This document shows, one piece after another, positions 21,384 through 29,300 of a stretch of DNA of 54,011 nucleotides. The stretch spans positions 1 to 54,011 of the IMG/VR virus record IMGVR_UViG_3300045966_000076; one strand, given 5' to 3'. A program made the translations under genes and the position numbers. The first letter of the stretch is position 1. Each line of letters opens with the position of its first letter. The notes beneath the pieces were generated by a model. That model saw only the letters and a program-made list of their open reading frames with translations, was not told the origin of the DNA and searched no databases. This stretch comes from a virus.

Positions 21384-23017
21384 CGCTTGCGCTTGCGCTT
21401 CGTCTCGCGCTGCACGAGCTCGGCCGCGGCGACCTCGCCGCCTTTGGTCTCGATGTCGACGACAGCCGAGCGCGTCGTCGTCGCGCGCTTCGGTTTCATC
21501 GTGAAGGTGACGACGCCGATCGCCCCCGCGAGCGGCCCGCTGCCCTTCGCCGTGCCCGTCCACTCGGCGGGCGCGAAGACCTCGACCTGCTCCTTCAGCT
21601 TCGCGACGGCGCCTTCGAGCAGCTCGACCTGGCCGCCGACCATCTGCACGTCGGCGAGGATCCTGCCGCTCGCCTGCGTCTGCACTTCCTTCAGCGCGCG
21701 CACTTCGTTCGCCACGTTCTGCAGTTCGTTCGTCACCCAGTCGAGTCGCTGCAGGATCGGGTACGGGTCGAGCGGCGGCGGCGGGGGCGGCGGCGGGGGC
21801 GGCGGCGGGCCCTCGGGCGCGATCGGCGGAACCCAGAGATTCGTGTCGGTCTCGCGTCCTTCCTGCGGTCGCGGGCCCCAGCTGACGCGCGCGGGCCCGC
21901 TCTTGCCCGCCGCATCGGGGCCGCCGGCGTCGCCGAAGCAATCGACGAAGACGCCGCCGGTGTGGACGATCGCATCGTGCGAGACGCGGTGCCCGTCGTA
22001 CCGCGTGCCGCCGGCCTGCCCCGGATCCTTGTGCAGCAGCCGCCAGCCTTTATCTGCTGATTCCCACAGCACGCGATTGAGGATCGCGACGAGCTGGTCG
22101 CTGGTCGGGTTGTCGACGTGCGGCTCGCCGTGTTGCGGCAGGTTCCGGCGCAGCGCGTCGATGGCGGGTTCGAGCGATTCAGGCATAACAGGCATCTCCG
22201 GATCTGGATCGGGTGGCGGTGGCGGTGGCGGTGGCGGCGGCGGCGGGTCGTCTTCCAGCGGCAGCGTCGCGAGGTCGGCGACGGTCAGCCAGAGCAGGTG
22301 CGCGGAGTCGCGGCGGGCGGCTTGCTTCCAGTACGCGATCGCGAGGTCGTCGCCGACACGGTTGAAGCGCACGAACCACGTGAACTGGCCGGGCTCGATG
22401 ATGTATCGCTTGCCGCGGTGCAGGATGAGCACGCCGCCCTCGTGGCCCTGGCCGACGACGATGTCGCCGATGGTCGTGTACTCGTGAATCAGCCGGCCGA
22501 AGTCGTCGCGCGTGTACGTGTAGGCGTGAATCTGCGGCACGCCGTCGGGGCCGATGTGACGGATGCCGCCGGCCGCGACGTCCTTGCCCTCGATGAGCGG
22601 CGCCGCCAGGCCGTCGCCGATGACGGCGTCCCAGCCCCGGATCCAGTAGACGCGGCCATCGGGCCCGAAGGCCGACGCGAAGGCGCCGGCGTGCGTCGAC
22701 GCCATCAGGTGCCAGTCGCGGTCGCCGCGCGGCCGGCGCGTCCGGTCGTAGACGATCACCTGATCGCCGCCCTGTTCGTGGCCGCAGATGCGATGCGATC
22801 CAGGCACCGGATCGAGCCGGGCGGTGATGATGCCGCCGCGCCGGATCTTCGTCACGCCGTCGCGGTCGAGTACCTCAAAGTCGAGGGGCGCGACGTCGCC
22901 GGCCCGGTTCTCGAAGACGCCGGTCTGGATCGGATCCCACGGGCCGGTAGTGCAGATCCACCGGCCATCGGGCATCGCCTCGGCGTAGGTCCCGCCCTCG
23001 ATGTCATGCGTTCTCAT
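21380..23017 (-). CDS. Probable virion (tail-associated) protein with two polyproline linkers (545 aa)
   Basis: ATG at 23017. Three blocks are separated by two runs of twelve prolines (258-269 and 404-415). Block 1 (1-255) is beta-rich with repeated Gly/Asp turns (FGPDGRVYWIRGWDAVIGDG, HIGPDGVPQIHAYTYTRDDF), like a propeller or carbohydrate-binding head. Block 2 (280-400) contains SDQLVAILNRVLWESADKGW. Block 3 (416-480) is a coiled coil (LDWVTNELQNVANEVRALKE, LEGAVAKLKEQVEV) before a small beta end. The design suggests a fibre or receptor-binding accessory, but it lies after the lysis genes. Confidence 0.55.
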   Translation of the reverse strand: MRTHDIEGGTYAEAMPDGRWICTTGPWDPIQTGVFENRAGDVAPLDFEVLDRDGVTKIRRGGIITARLDPVPGSHRICGHEQGGDQVIVYDRTRRPRGDRDWHLMASTHAGAFASAFGPDGRVYWIRGWDAVIGDGLAAPLIEGKDVAAGGIRHIGPDGVPQIHAYTYTRDDFGRLIHEYTTIGDIVVGQGHEGGVLILHRGKRYIIEPGQFTWFVRFNRVGDDLAIAYWKQAARRDSAHLLWLTVADLATLPLEDDPPPPPPPPPPPPDPDPEMPVMPESLEPAIDALRRNLPQHGEPHVDNPTSDQLVAILNRVLWESADKGWRLLHKDPGQAGGTRYDGHRVSHDAIVHTGGVFVDCFGDAGGPDAAGKSGPARVSWGPRPQEGRETDTNLWVPPIAPEGPPPPPPPPPPPPLDPYPILQRLDWVTNELQNVANEVRALKEVQTQASGRILADVQMVGGQVELLEGAVAKLKEQVEVFAPAEWTGTAKGSGPLAGAIGVVTFTMKPKRATTTRSAVVDIETKGGEVAAAELVQRETKRKRKR

Positions 23018-23133
23018 GTCGTCGGTCCCCTGTGCGCGCAGCCGCGCGACGCTGCCGGATTCCCGCCAGCCAGCCCGTTCGTGACCCGGCCAAGGCTCCC
23101 GGTGCCGAGCACACCCCAGCGAGCTGCTGTCAT
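23014..23133 (-). CDS. Possible small protein (39 aa)
   Basis: ATG at 23131-23133, stop overlapping the next start as ATGA, which is the coupling seen across this genome. The peptide (TAARWGVLGTGSLGRVTNGL...) has no recognised feature and the ribosome site is weak. Otherwise the 152 bases at 23018-23169 are unassigned. Confidence 0.3.
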   Translation of the reverse strand: MTAARWGVLGTGSLGRVTNGLAGGNPAASRGCAHRGPTT

Positions 23134-23169
23134 GCGCGGGCCGTCACATGCGTCGCGCGGCATCTCAAA

Positions 23170-23814
23170 TCACGCCGCCGGCGGCGTCGGCGGCAGCTCC
23201 TTCGTGGGCGTGTTGACGGCGTCGGACATGGTGCCGACGTTCGGGTGCGCCGAGATCGCGCCGCGCTCTTCGAGGCGTTCGAGCTTCGCGACGCTGGTGA
23301 CCTGGCTGCGCTGCCACCACGTGACGCCGGCCATCACGAGCCCGATGACGCCGTAGATCATGTTCTCCGTGACGTCGATGCCCTGCGTCTGGAGCCACGG
23401 CACGACGAGCGAGACGATCAATGCGATGACCCCGCCCCCGGCGACGGCGCCGGTGACGACCGGGTTTTCTTTCATCCTCTGCGGCAGCATGAGTGTTCCC
23501 CTTCGATGGTTGACGTACGTGATCCAGATGACGACCAGCCCGACGACAAGATACGCCCAGCCCTCCGGAGTCGTCCACGTCCGGGGCACCGTCGGCGGCA
23601 ACCAGAAGTGCGGCACGACGATCGCCCAGAAGGATGCGAAGAGCGGGGTGAAATGTTTGTAGCGCGCGATCGCCAGCCACATGCGCGAGCTGATCGTGGC
23701 GACGACGATCGTCGGCCGCCGCCCCCGCCGGCCCTGCGCGAGCGCGATCGCCTCGAGAATCGCCGCGACGCCGACGATCACCCAGAGCACCCAGAAGTCC
23801 GTGAGCCAGGCCAT
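23170..23814 (-). CDS. Multi-pass membrane protein, possible holin fusion (214 aa)
   Basis: ATG at 23814 overlapping the upstream stop (TGATG). Five hydrophobic segments: FWVLWVIVGVAAILEAIALA, a weaker FTPLFASFWAIVVPHFWLPP, WAYLVVGLVVIWITYV, VTGAVAGGGVIALIVSLVVP and MIYGVIGLVMAGVTWW, then a charged coiled tail (SVAKLERLEERG). The second half, from an internal ATG at 23491 preceded by AAGGGGAAC, looks like a complete two-helix holin or phage membrane protein. The gene may be a fusion or may also be translated from the internal start. Confidence 0.6.
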   Translation of the reverse strand: MAWLTDFWVLWVIVGVAAILEAIALAQGRRGRRPTIVVATISSRMWLAIARYKHFTPLFASFWAIVVPHFWLPPTVPRTWTTPEGWAYLVVGLVVIWITYVNHRRGTLMLPQRMKENPVVTGAVAGGGVIALIVSLVVPWLQTQGIDVTENMIYGVIGLVMAGVTWWQRSQVTSVAKLERLEERGAISAHPNVGTMSDAVNTPTKELPPTPPAA

Positions 23815-24050
23815 CAGGGATCCTCACGCCGCGCGGTCGGGGGCGGCCGCCGTTGAATCAACGCGTCGACATGTTCCTGCGGCGTCCGGTCGACGATCGG
23901 CCACGCGGCGCCGCAGTCGACACAGACAAAATGCAGCACGCCGACGGCGGCCGCCGGCGAGTGACCGCCGATCGGGCGTCGTTCGCGCACCACGCGCGGA
24001 TGCCGGCAGGCGGTCCAGAACCAGCGACGCAGCCATCGGCCCAGTCTCAC
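23814..24050 (-). CDS. Small zinc-binding protein (78 aa)
   Basis: GTG start coupled to the upstream stop. N-terminus is basic and aromatic (RLGRWLRRWFWTACRHPRVV); a C-x-x-C pair (FVCVDCGAAWP) with the earlier Cys and His could bind zinc. Sits in the lysis region; function unknown. Confidence 0.6.
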   Translation of the reverse strand: MRLGRWLRRWFWTACRHPRVVRERRPIGGHSPAAAVGVLHFVCVDCGAAWPIVDRTPQEHVDALIQRRPPPTARREDP

Positions 24051-24229
24051 GTGAGGCCCAGTCGATTGAGCACGATGAGCCCGACATAGAGCAGGAAGAG
24101 CGCGGCCGCGCAGACCGCGATCGCCCAGCAGATCGACTTGATGGTCTGCGGCACCGCCGTCCGCTCGACGAGGAATGAGAGCCCAACCAGACCGATCACG
24201 ATGAGCAGGAAGTAGAGAAAGACGGGCAT
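24047..24229 (-). CDS. Holin candidate (60 aa, two membrane helices)
   Basis: ATG at 24229, directly coupled to the lytic transglycosylase stop. Two membrane helices (FLYFLLIVIGLVGLSFLV and AIAVCAAALFLLYVGLIVL) joined by a short charged loop (ERTAVPQTIKS), the class II holin topology. Size and position next to the endolysin support the call. The larger membrane protein downstream is a competing candidate. Confidence 0.55.
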   Translation of the reverse strand: MPVFLYFLLIVIGLVGLSFLVERTAVPQTIKSICWAIAVCAAALFLLYVGLIVLNRLGLT

Positions 24230-24771
24230 CAGGGCCTCCTTGTGTCGGTGACGAGTGACTCACGCGCGCGCAGTACCTTGCCGGCGTAATTGATGCCGGC
24301 GTCGCTGTCGATGCCGCCCCAGCCGGCGTTCCACGCCGCGAGCGCGACGACGTCGACGCCCTCGGCTTTGACGAACAGCGCGTGCAGGTGCGCACAGCCG
24401 GTCGCGAGATTGGCCTCGATGCGCGTGAGTTCGTCGAGGTACGGGTGCCGGTAGCCGCGCTCGCGCGCGACAGCGCCCATGATCTGCATCAGCCCCCAGC
24501 TCGTGCGCTGGCCCTGCCACTCGGCATCGCGATGGCCGGCGATGGTCGGGAAGTCCTCGGGCGCGGCCGCGCGGGCGAGTTCCTCGGCCGTGCACCGACG
24601 GAAGGGCGCGCGCGTCTGCACGTTGTACAGCCAGCGATAGCCTGGCTCCGGCTTGAAGGCGTACGGGTGTCCGCCCGACTCGACGACGATGAGCGCCTCG
24701 ACGAGCAGCGCGTCGAGGCCGAACCGCGCCGACTGGATCTCGATGTCGCGCGCGTAGGTCGTGCGGCTCAT
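24229..24771 (-). CDS. Lytic transglycosylase (SLT-type) endolysin or virion muralytic enzyme
   Basis: 180 aa, ATG at 24771. SLT fold signatures: catalytic Glu in LIVVESGGHPYA (E31), then SWGLMQIM (91-98), ATGCAHLHAL (123-132) and AAWNAGWGG...NYAGKVL (145-166). The enzyme cleaves the MurNAc-GlcNAc bond of peptidoglycan. There is no signal peptide or membrane segment, so release needs a holin; a two-helix membrane protein follows immediately. Confidence 0.85.
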   Translation of the reverse strand: MSRTTYARDIEIQSARFGLDALLVEALIVVESGGHPYAFKPEPGYRWLYNVQTRAPFRRCTAEELARAAAPEDFPTIAGHRDAEWQGQRTSWGLMQIMGAVARERGYRHPYLDELTRIEANLATGCAHLHALFVKAEGVDVVALAAWNAGWGGIDSDAGINYAGKVLRARESLVTDTRRP

Positions 24772-25154
24772 GGGCGCACCTGATACACGACGGCGATCAC
24801 GAAGCCCCGATCGTCGAGCATCGCCGGCGACAGTTGAATCACGACGTCGAACTCGCGGCCGTCTTTCCGCTGGCCGACCAGCCTCATGTTCGGCAGGCCC
24901 ATCGTCCGCAGTCGCGGATGCTCGCGATAGCCCCGTCGATGCTCGCGGTGCGCCGCCCGCAAGTGCGGCGGCAGCAGGATGTCGACGGGTTGCCCGATCA
25001 ATTCCTCGGCCGTGTAGCCGAAGAGTGCGAGCAGCGGCGGCGACGCCGCGACGATGTTGCCCGTCGTCATGTCTTCGACGAGGATCGGCGTCGACGCCCA
25101 TAGCGCCTCGAAGAGCTGCGGTTTGTAGAGGAAGGCTTCGAGATGGGTGAACAT
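24768..25154 (-). CDS. Stand-alone PAS-domain protein (128 aa)
   Basis: ATG at 25154. Canonical PAS sequence: ILVEDMTTGNIVAASPPLLA (24-43), LFGYTAEELIGQPVDILLPP (44-63), HREHRRGYREHPRLRTMG and a C-terminal strand pair (KDGREFDVVIQLSPAMLDDR...). No kinase, GGDEF or DNA-binding part is attached. PAS domains sense small ligands, haem, flavin or redox state, or mediate protein contacts. Its start and stop couple it to the lysis genes, so a link between cell state and lysis timing is an attractive but untested idea. Confidence 0.85.
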   Translation of the reverse strand: MFTHLEAFLYKPQLFEALWASTPILVEDMTTGNIVAASPPLLALFGYTAEELIGQPVDILLPPHLRAAHREHRRGYREHPRLRTMGLPNMRLVGQRKDGREFDVVIQLSPAMLDDRGFVIAVVYQVRP

Positions 25155-25156
25155 CG

Positions 25157-25597
25157 CTATCCTCGCGCGTCGCGCTCACGGTCGCGCTGGTCCCGGTCGG
25201 CCTCGCGCTGATCACGAACCCGATCGCGGTCCCGGTCCCGGTCGCGATAATCCCGCAGCTCCTGAATCATTTGCCGCGTGAGCTGCATGTCCTTGTTGAC
25301 GGCCTCGGCCAGATGCTGCATCTGGATCTCGTGCTGCCGAAGGATCCGTTCGATCGACGCGGCGAAGTCCGTGCGCTGCTGCGCGATCGCGCCCAGCATG
25401 TCGGCCCGTTGGACCTTGAGGGCCTCGGCCATTTCGGCTTCGTGGGATGCGACCATCTCGCGTCGGCTCTTCTCCTGCGCGGGCAGGTGCACGAGCAGCA
25501 GCCAGGCGAGTACACAGCCGAGCAGGCCCGCGCCGACCCAGCCAGCGCCGCCGGAGATCGGATCACTCTGCGCGACGACGAAGACCATCATCATCAT
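25157..25597 (-). CDS. Membrane-anchored coiled-coil protein, spanin-like topology (146 aa)
   Basis: First of four consecutive ATGs (25597), coupled to the upstream stop. A single membrane helix (GWVGAGLLGCVLAWLLLVHL, about 19-38) then about 90 residues of coiled coil (SHEAEMAEALKVQRADMLGA, IERILRQHEIQMQHLAEAVN) and an Asp/Arg-rich repeat tail (RDRDRDRDRVRDQREADRDQ). This is the shape of an inner-membrane spanin subunit near lysis genes, but no outer-membrane lipoprotein partner was found. Confidence 0.6.
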   Translation of the reverse strand: MMMMVFVVAQSDPISGGAGWVGAGLLGCVLAWLLLVHLPAQEKSRREMVASHEAEMAEALKVQRADMLGAIAQQRTDFAASIERILRQHEIQMQHLAEAVNKDMQLTRQMIQELRDYRDRDRDRDRVRDQREADRDQRDRERDARG

Positions 25598-25902
25598 GTC
25601 CAGACCTCAAGCACCTGCCGACGCAGGCGATCGCGCGCCTCGCTCTTCTCCAGTTCTCGCTCGAACGGCGTACAGCCGCCCGCGTCGTAGCACTGCAGGC
25701 AGATCGGCGCCATGCACTGTCGACAAAACGCGCCCGGCTCTTCGCGCCACTGCTGCTGCGCGTCGACGACAAGGTACACCGTGGTGCCGGTGCCCGGCTT
25801 GACGAAGACGATCTGCTCGCAGTGCTGACAGCTGATCGTGTCGTTCTCGACGATGCGGCCGTCGGCCTGGATCAGCGTCGCGAGGCCATGCGGGCGGCGC
25901 AT
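25594..25902 (-). CDS. Zinc-finger protein (102 aa)
   Basis: ATG at 25902 overlapping the upstream stop. Cysteine pattern C-x-x-C (SCQHCEQ), then C-x-x-C (FCRQC), C-x-x-C (ICLQC) and a Cys (GGCTPFE) gives two zinc sites. Ends in a charged helix (ERELEKSEARDRLRRQVLEV). Between tail and lysis genes; function unknown. Confidence 0.65.
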   Translation of the reverse strand: MRRPHGLATLIQADGRIVENDTISCQHCEQIVFVKPGTGTTVYLVVDAQQQWREEPGAFCRQCMAPICLQCYDAGGCTPFERELEKSEARDRLRRQVLEVWT

Positions 25903-26354
25903 CAGTCCTCCCAGTGCAGGAGCGCCGTGATCGCGACCGCGTCGCCCGTCGGCGTCTTGATGCCGATGCCGTTGGCGGACGTCGCCGGCGTCGTGATGAC
26001 CTTCCGCTCGTCGAGCGGCGTCCACTTGAACTGGCCCGCGCGCCGGTTCCACGGCAGCGTGAGGACGACCTTGTTCGCCGTGTACGTCGGCTCGGCGCTG
26101 TGGTTCTGGCCGGCGAGCTGCTCGCTGACCGGGTCGCCGTCGATGAGTTCGGCGGGCGTCACGGCCGTCGACGTGCCGAGCGCGGTGCACCGCTGCACGA
26201 CCCAGAGGAACGCCGCATCGGCCGGCGTCGCCTCCGAGCCGAGCACCATGTAGAAGTGCCGGATCCGACGCGGCCGCGTCGAGAAGGCGCCCACGGTGCC
26301 GAGCGACTGCGAGTTGTGCGCCGTCCGCTGATGAGTCGTTGCAAAGGCTCCCAC
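25902..26354 (-). CDS. Putative virion protein at the end of the tail module (150 aa)
   Basis: GTG start at 26354 with a strong GGGAGGAC site. Sequence has no membrane or cysteine features and looks like a compact beta-rich fold (FYMVLGSEATPADAAFLWVV, KVVLTLPWNRRAGQFKWTPL, DAVAITALLHWED). It follows the tail-tip gene by 14 bases, so a small virion or tail-fibre component is likely. Confidence 0.6.
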   Translation of the reverse strand: MGAFATTHQRTAHNSQSLGTVGAFSTRPRRIRHFYMVLGSEATPADAAFLWVVQRCTALGTSTAVTPAELIDGDPVSEQLAGQNHSAEPTYTANKVVLTLPWNRRAGQFKWTPLDERKVITTPATSANGIGIKTPTGDAVAITALLHWED

Positions 26355-26367
26355 GTTGTCCTCCCTA

Positions 26368-29300
26368 TCAAACCATCCACGCGGTCTGGATCTCGTCGTC
26401 GTCTGTCGCGGTGACCGCCGCGCGCCAGCGACTGGCCCGTACCGCCGCCGCCCAGACCTGCTCGGCCGCGAGCTGCTCGGCTTCCTGCTGCGCGCCGGCC
26501 GTCGGGCTGGTCGGCGTCGACGGGAAGAACAGCCGGTGCACGTCGAGGCATTCGAGTCGCACGGTGTACGTCTGCGGGTTCGTCATGTGCCGGACGACGC
26601 GGCAGAGCCGGTCGGTCCAGCCACTCACGCCCGTGCCCTCGATGTTCGTGACCTTGATGACGTCGCCGAGTTCCGTCGACAGGCCCTTCAGGTTCGTCGC
26701 GACCATCACGTACCGCGGCGTCTCTTTGTAGAAGTCGAGTCGGCGCCGGACGATGTCGTTCGCGACGGACGCCGAGCGCACGCCGTACAGCTCGATGACC
26801 GGGCTCCGCTTTTCTTCGCGCCGGTCGGCGATCGCGGTGGCGTCAGCGAGCTCGGCCTCGAGGACGTCCCACGCCGCCTGGCCCTGGCCGACGACGTAGC
26901 GGCGGCGGTAGCTGTGGACGATGATGTTCTCGACCTCGTCCGTCCGCGGCGCCAGCTCGAACGACGCGCGGATGGTGTCGTGCAGCTGCGTGTAGTTCTT
27001 CGCGGCGGCGCCGACCGCACTCGACGTGTCGAGCGCGCTGACGAAGTACGCGCTGTTCCGATTGAAGCCCGACTGACAGTCGGCCGACAGATTCAGGCGC
27101 GCGATCGCCTGGCGCAGCGTGATGTGCTCGCCGTTGACGCCGAACGCGATCACGCCCGGATAGCCGCCGACGAGACGCACGGCGTGCACCGCCTTCAGCG
27201 CGTCGAAGCTGGCGACGTCGACCTGCGGCATGACGGTCCCGTCGACGTCGACCGGCCAGGTCGGCACCGCGAGCGGGCCGCCGGTCTTGTAGTTCTGCAG
27301 GAACCACTGCACAACGAGATCGCGGTAGATGTCGGCGAGCTGCTCGATGAGCGTGCCGGTGCCGTCGCCGGTCGTCTCCTTGCCCTTCACGTTCGCGGTC
27401 AGCGGCTGCGATCCGTCGGCGGCGACGAGCCCGTCGGGCCCGCGCACCATGACGCACGTGAACCGCTCGCCGCCGATGTCGACGTACTGCGGGTTGCCGG
27501 TGTTCGCGAAGTACGTCGAGTAGCCGGTCTTCCCCGGCACGGCGAACGTGACGCCGTACTTGCCGGGGTCGACGCGCACGCCGCCCTGATACAGGTCGAC
27601 GATCTCCTTCACCGCGTGGCCGGCGACGAGGAAGCGGTACCACTGCTGCGACGGGCTCGACAGGTCCATCACGGTGCCGACCGGGATGAGCGGGATCGCG
27701 CCGGTCGGCACGGGGGCGCCCGTGATGTACGTGACGTTCGTGTCAAGGTTGTCGTCGTCGAACTGCGTGGTTCCGACCGGCACCTGCCACACGCGATCCC
27801 ATGTCGCGGCCGGCTCGCGGCGATAGACCTTGTACGAGAGCGGCGCGATCGCGGGGGCCAGCCACTCGACGCGGAACGGGCGGCGATGGCCCTGCCAGGT
27901 GGCGGTGCCGTCGGGGGCCGAGAGCGCGGTTTCGCCGTTCGCGTAGACGGCGCTCACGGCATAGTGGTGGTACTGCCCCCACTGCGACAGGTTCGCACCC
28001 GGCGTGATGTTCGCGGCCGTCACCGGCGTCTGCCACGGCGGGCTCGTCGTGAAGGTCGCGGTCACGGTCGGCGCGGTGACCTCGATGAACTGGGTGACGC
28101 GCGCGCCGTAGTAGTACCAACTGAGATAGACGCGGTACTTCGCGGCGTTGGCGGCCGCCGACCACGTCGCGACGATCGACTGCGAGCCGTTGACGGTGAT
28201 CGTCTGCACGTTGGCGGGGAACGTGCCCCGACTGCCGTTGTGCGGGACGTTCGTGAAGCCGCAGTCGGGATCGGTCTCGCGCCCGCTCGCGTCGACGGCC
28301 GTCACGAAGACGCCGTACTTCGCATCGGGGACGTCGTCCGACACGGTCCCGCCGCCGGCGGTCGTGAGGCCGAGGCCGGTCGGCACGGCGGCATCGGAGA
28401 CGAGCGGCGCGAAGCCGAAGATCTGGTAGCCGTCGTCGACGTGCGCGCCGGTCGCGGTGCCGGTGAGCACCGGCGGCGGGTTCGAGCTGCCGGCATCCGA
28501 CAGATCGCCGTAGAGAATCGGCACCGGCTTCTTCACGGTCGCGATCGGGCAGTCGGGGAACTGCACGCGCGAGATCGTGCGCTGCGGGATCTGCTTCTCC
28601 AGATTCGCCGGGCCGAACTTCGAGGCCAGGAAGTCGCGCGCGATGAACTGCACGTGGAGCGGCGCGCGCGGCTGCACGTCGCGCACGATGCCCCGCACGA
28701 GCACGCGCGGCATCTTCAGCAGCCGGCGGCTCGCGTCGTCGATCATCCGGATGAGCGCCATGCGGTTCTCGATCGTTTTCGATCGATCGGATTCGAGCAG
28801 CGCGCGGATGAGATGCGAGGGCGTCGCGCCGATCGCGGCGTCGCTCGCCAGCCAGGACCACTCCGCCGCCTCGTACTGGCCGAGCCGGTCGGACAGGCCG
28901 CGGTTGATCTCGCCGAAGCCGATGATGCGCGGTTCCTTGTACCCGCCGTAGTAATCAATCGGATCGTTGAGGTCGACCGGCGCCCAGAGATACGTCTTCG
29001 GGTTGCCGCCGGTGTCGACGTGGTCGAGCTCGACCCACGACAGGCCGATGACTTCGCCCGACTGCTGCGGCAGCGTGCCGAAGTCGACCTCGGGCACCGA
29101 CTCGACGCGGAGCGCCAGCCAGAAGAAGTCGCGCACGGTGGCGTCGGTCGTCGTCCAGTTGAGCGTGAACCCGTCGGCGGTGAGCGCCTGCACGTCGCAC
29201 TCCGACCGCAGCGTGCTGTTCGCGTTGAAGTACCGCAGGGCCTTGGCATTCGTGTGCATCCGCTGCGCGTTGCCGAACTGCGCCTGGTCTCCGCCCTGGC

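Noticed and set aside
21380-23017. Polyproline protein as a host-type signalling (WH2/WASP-like) mimic
   Set aside because: Only the proline runs resemble such proteins; the rest has no actin- or SH3-related motif.
24040-24060. CTCACGTGAG palindrome as a second parS site
   Set aside because: It shares only the central CACGTG; the arms do not match GTTNC...GNAAC and it lies inside a coding junction.
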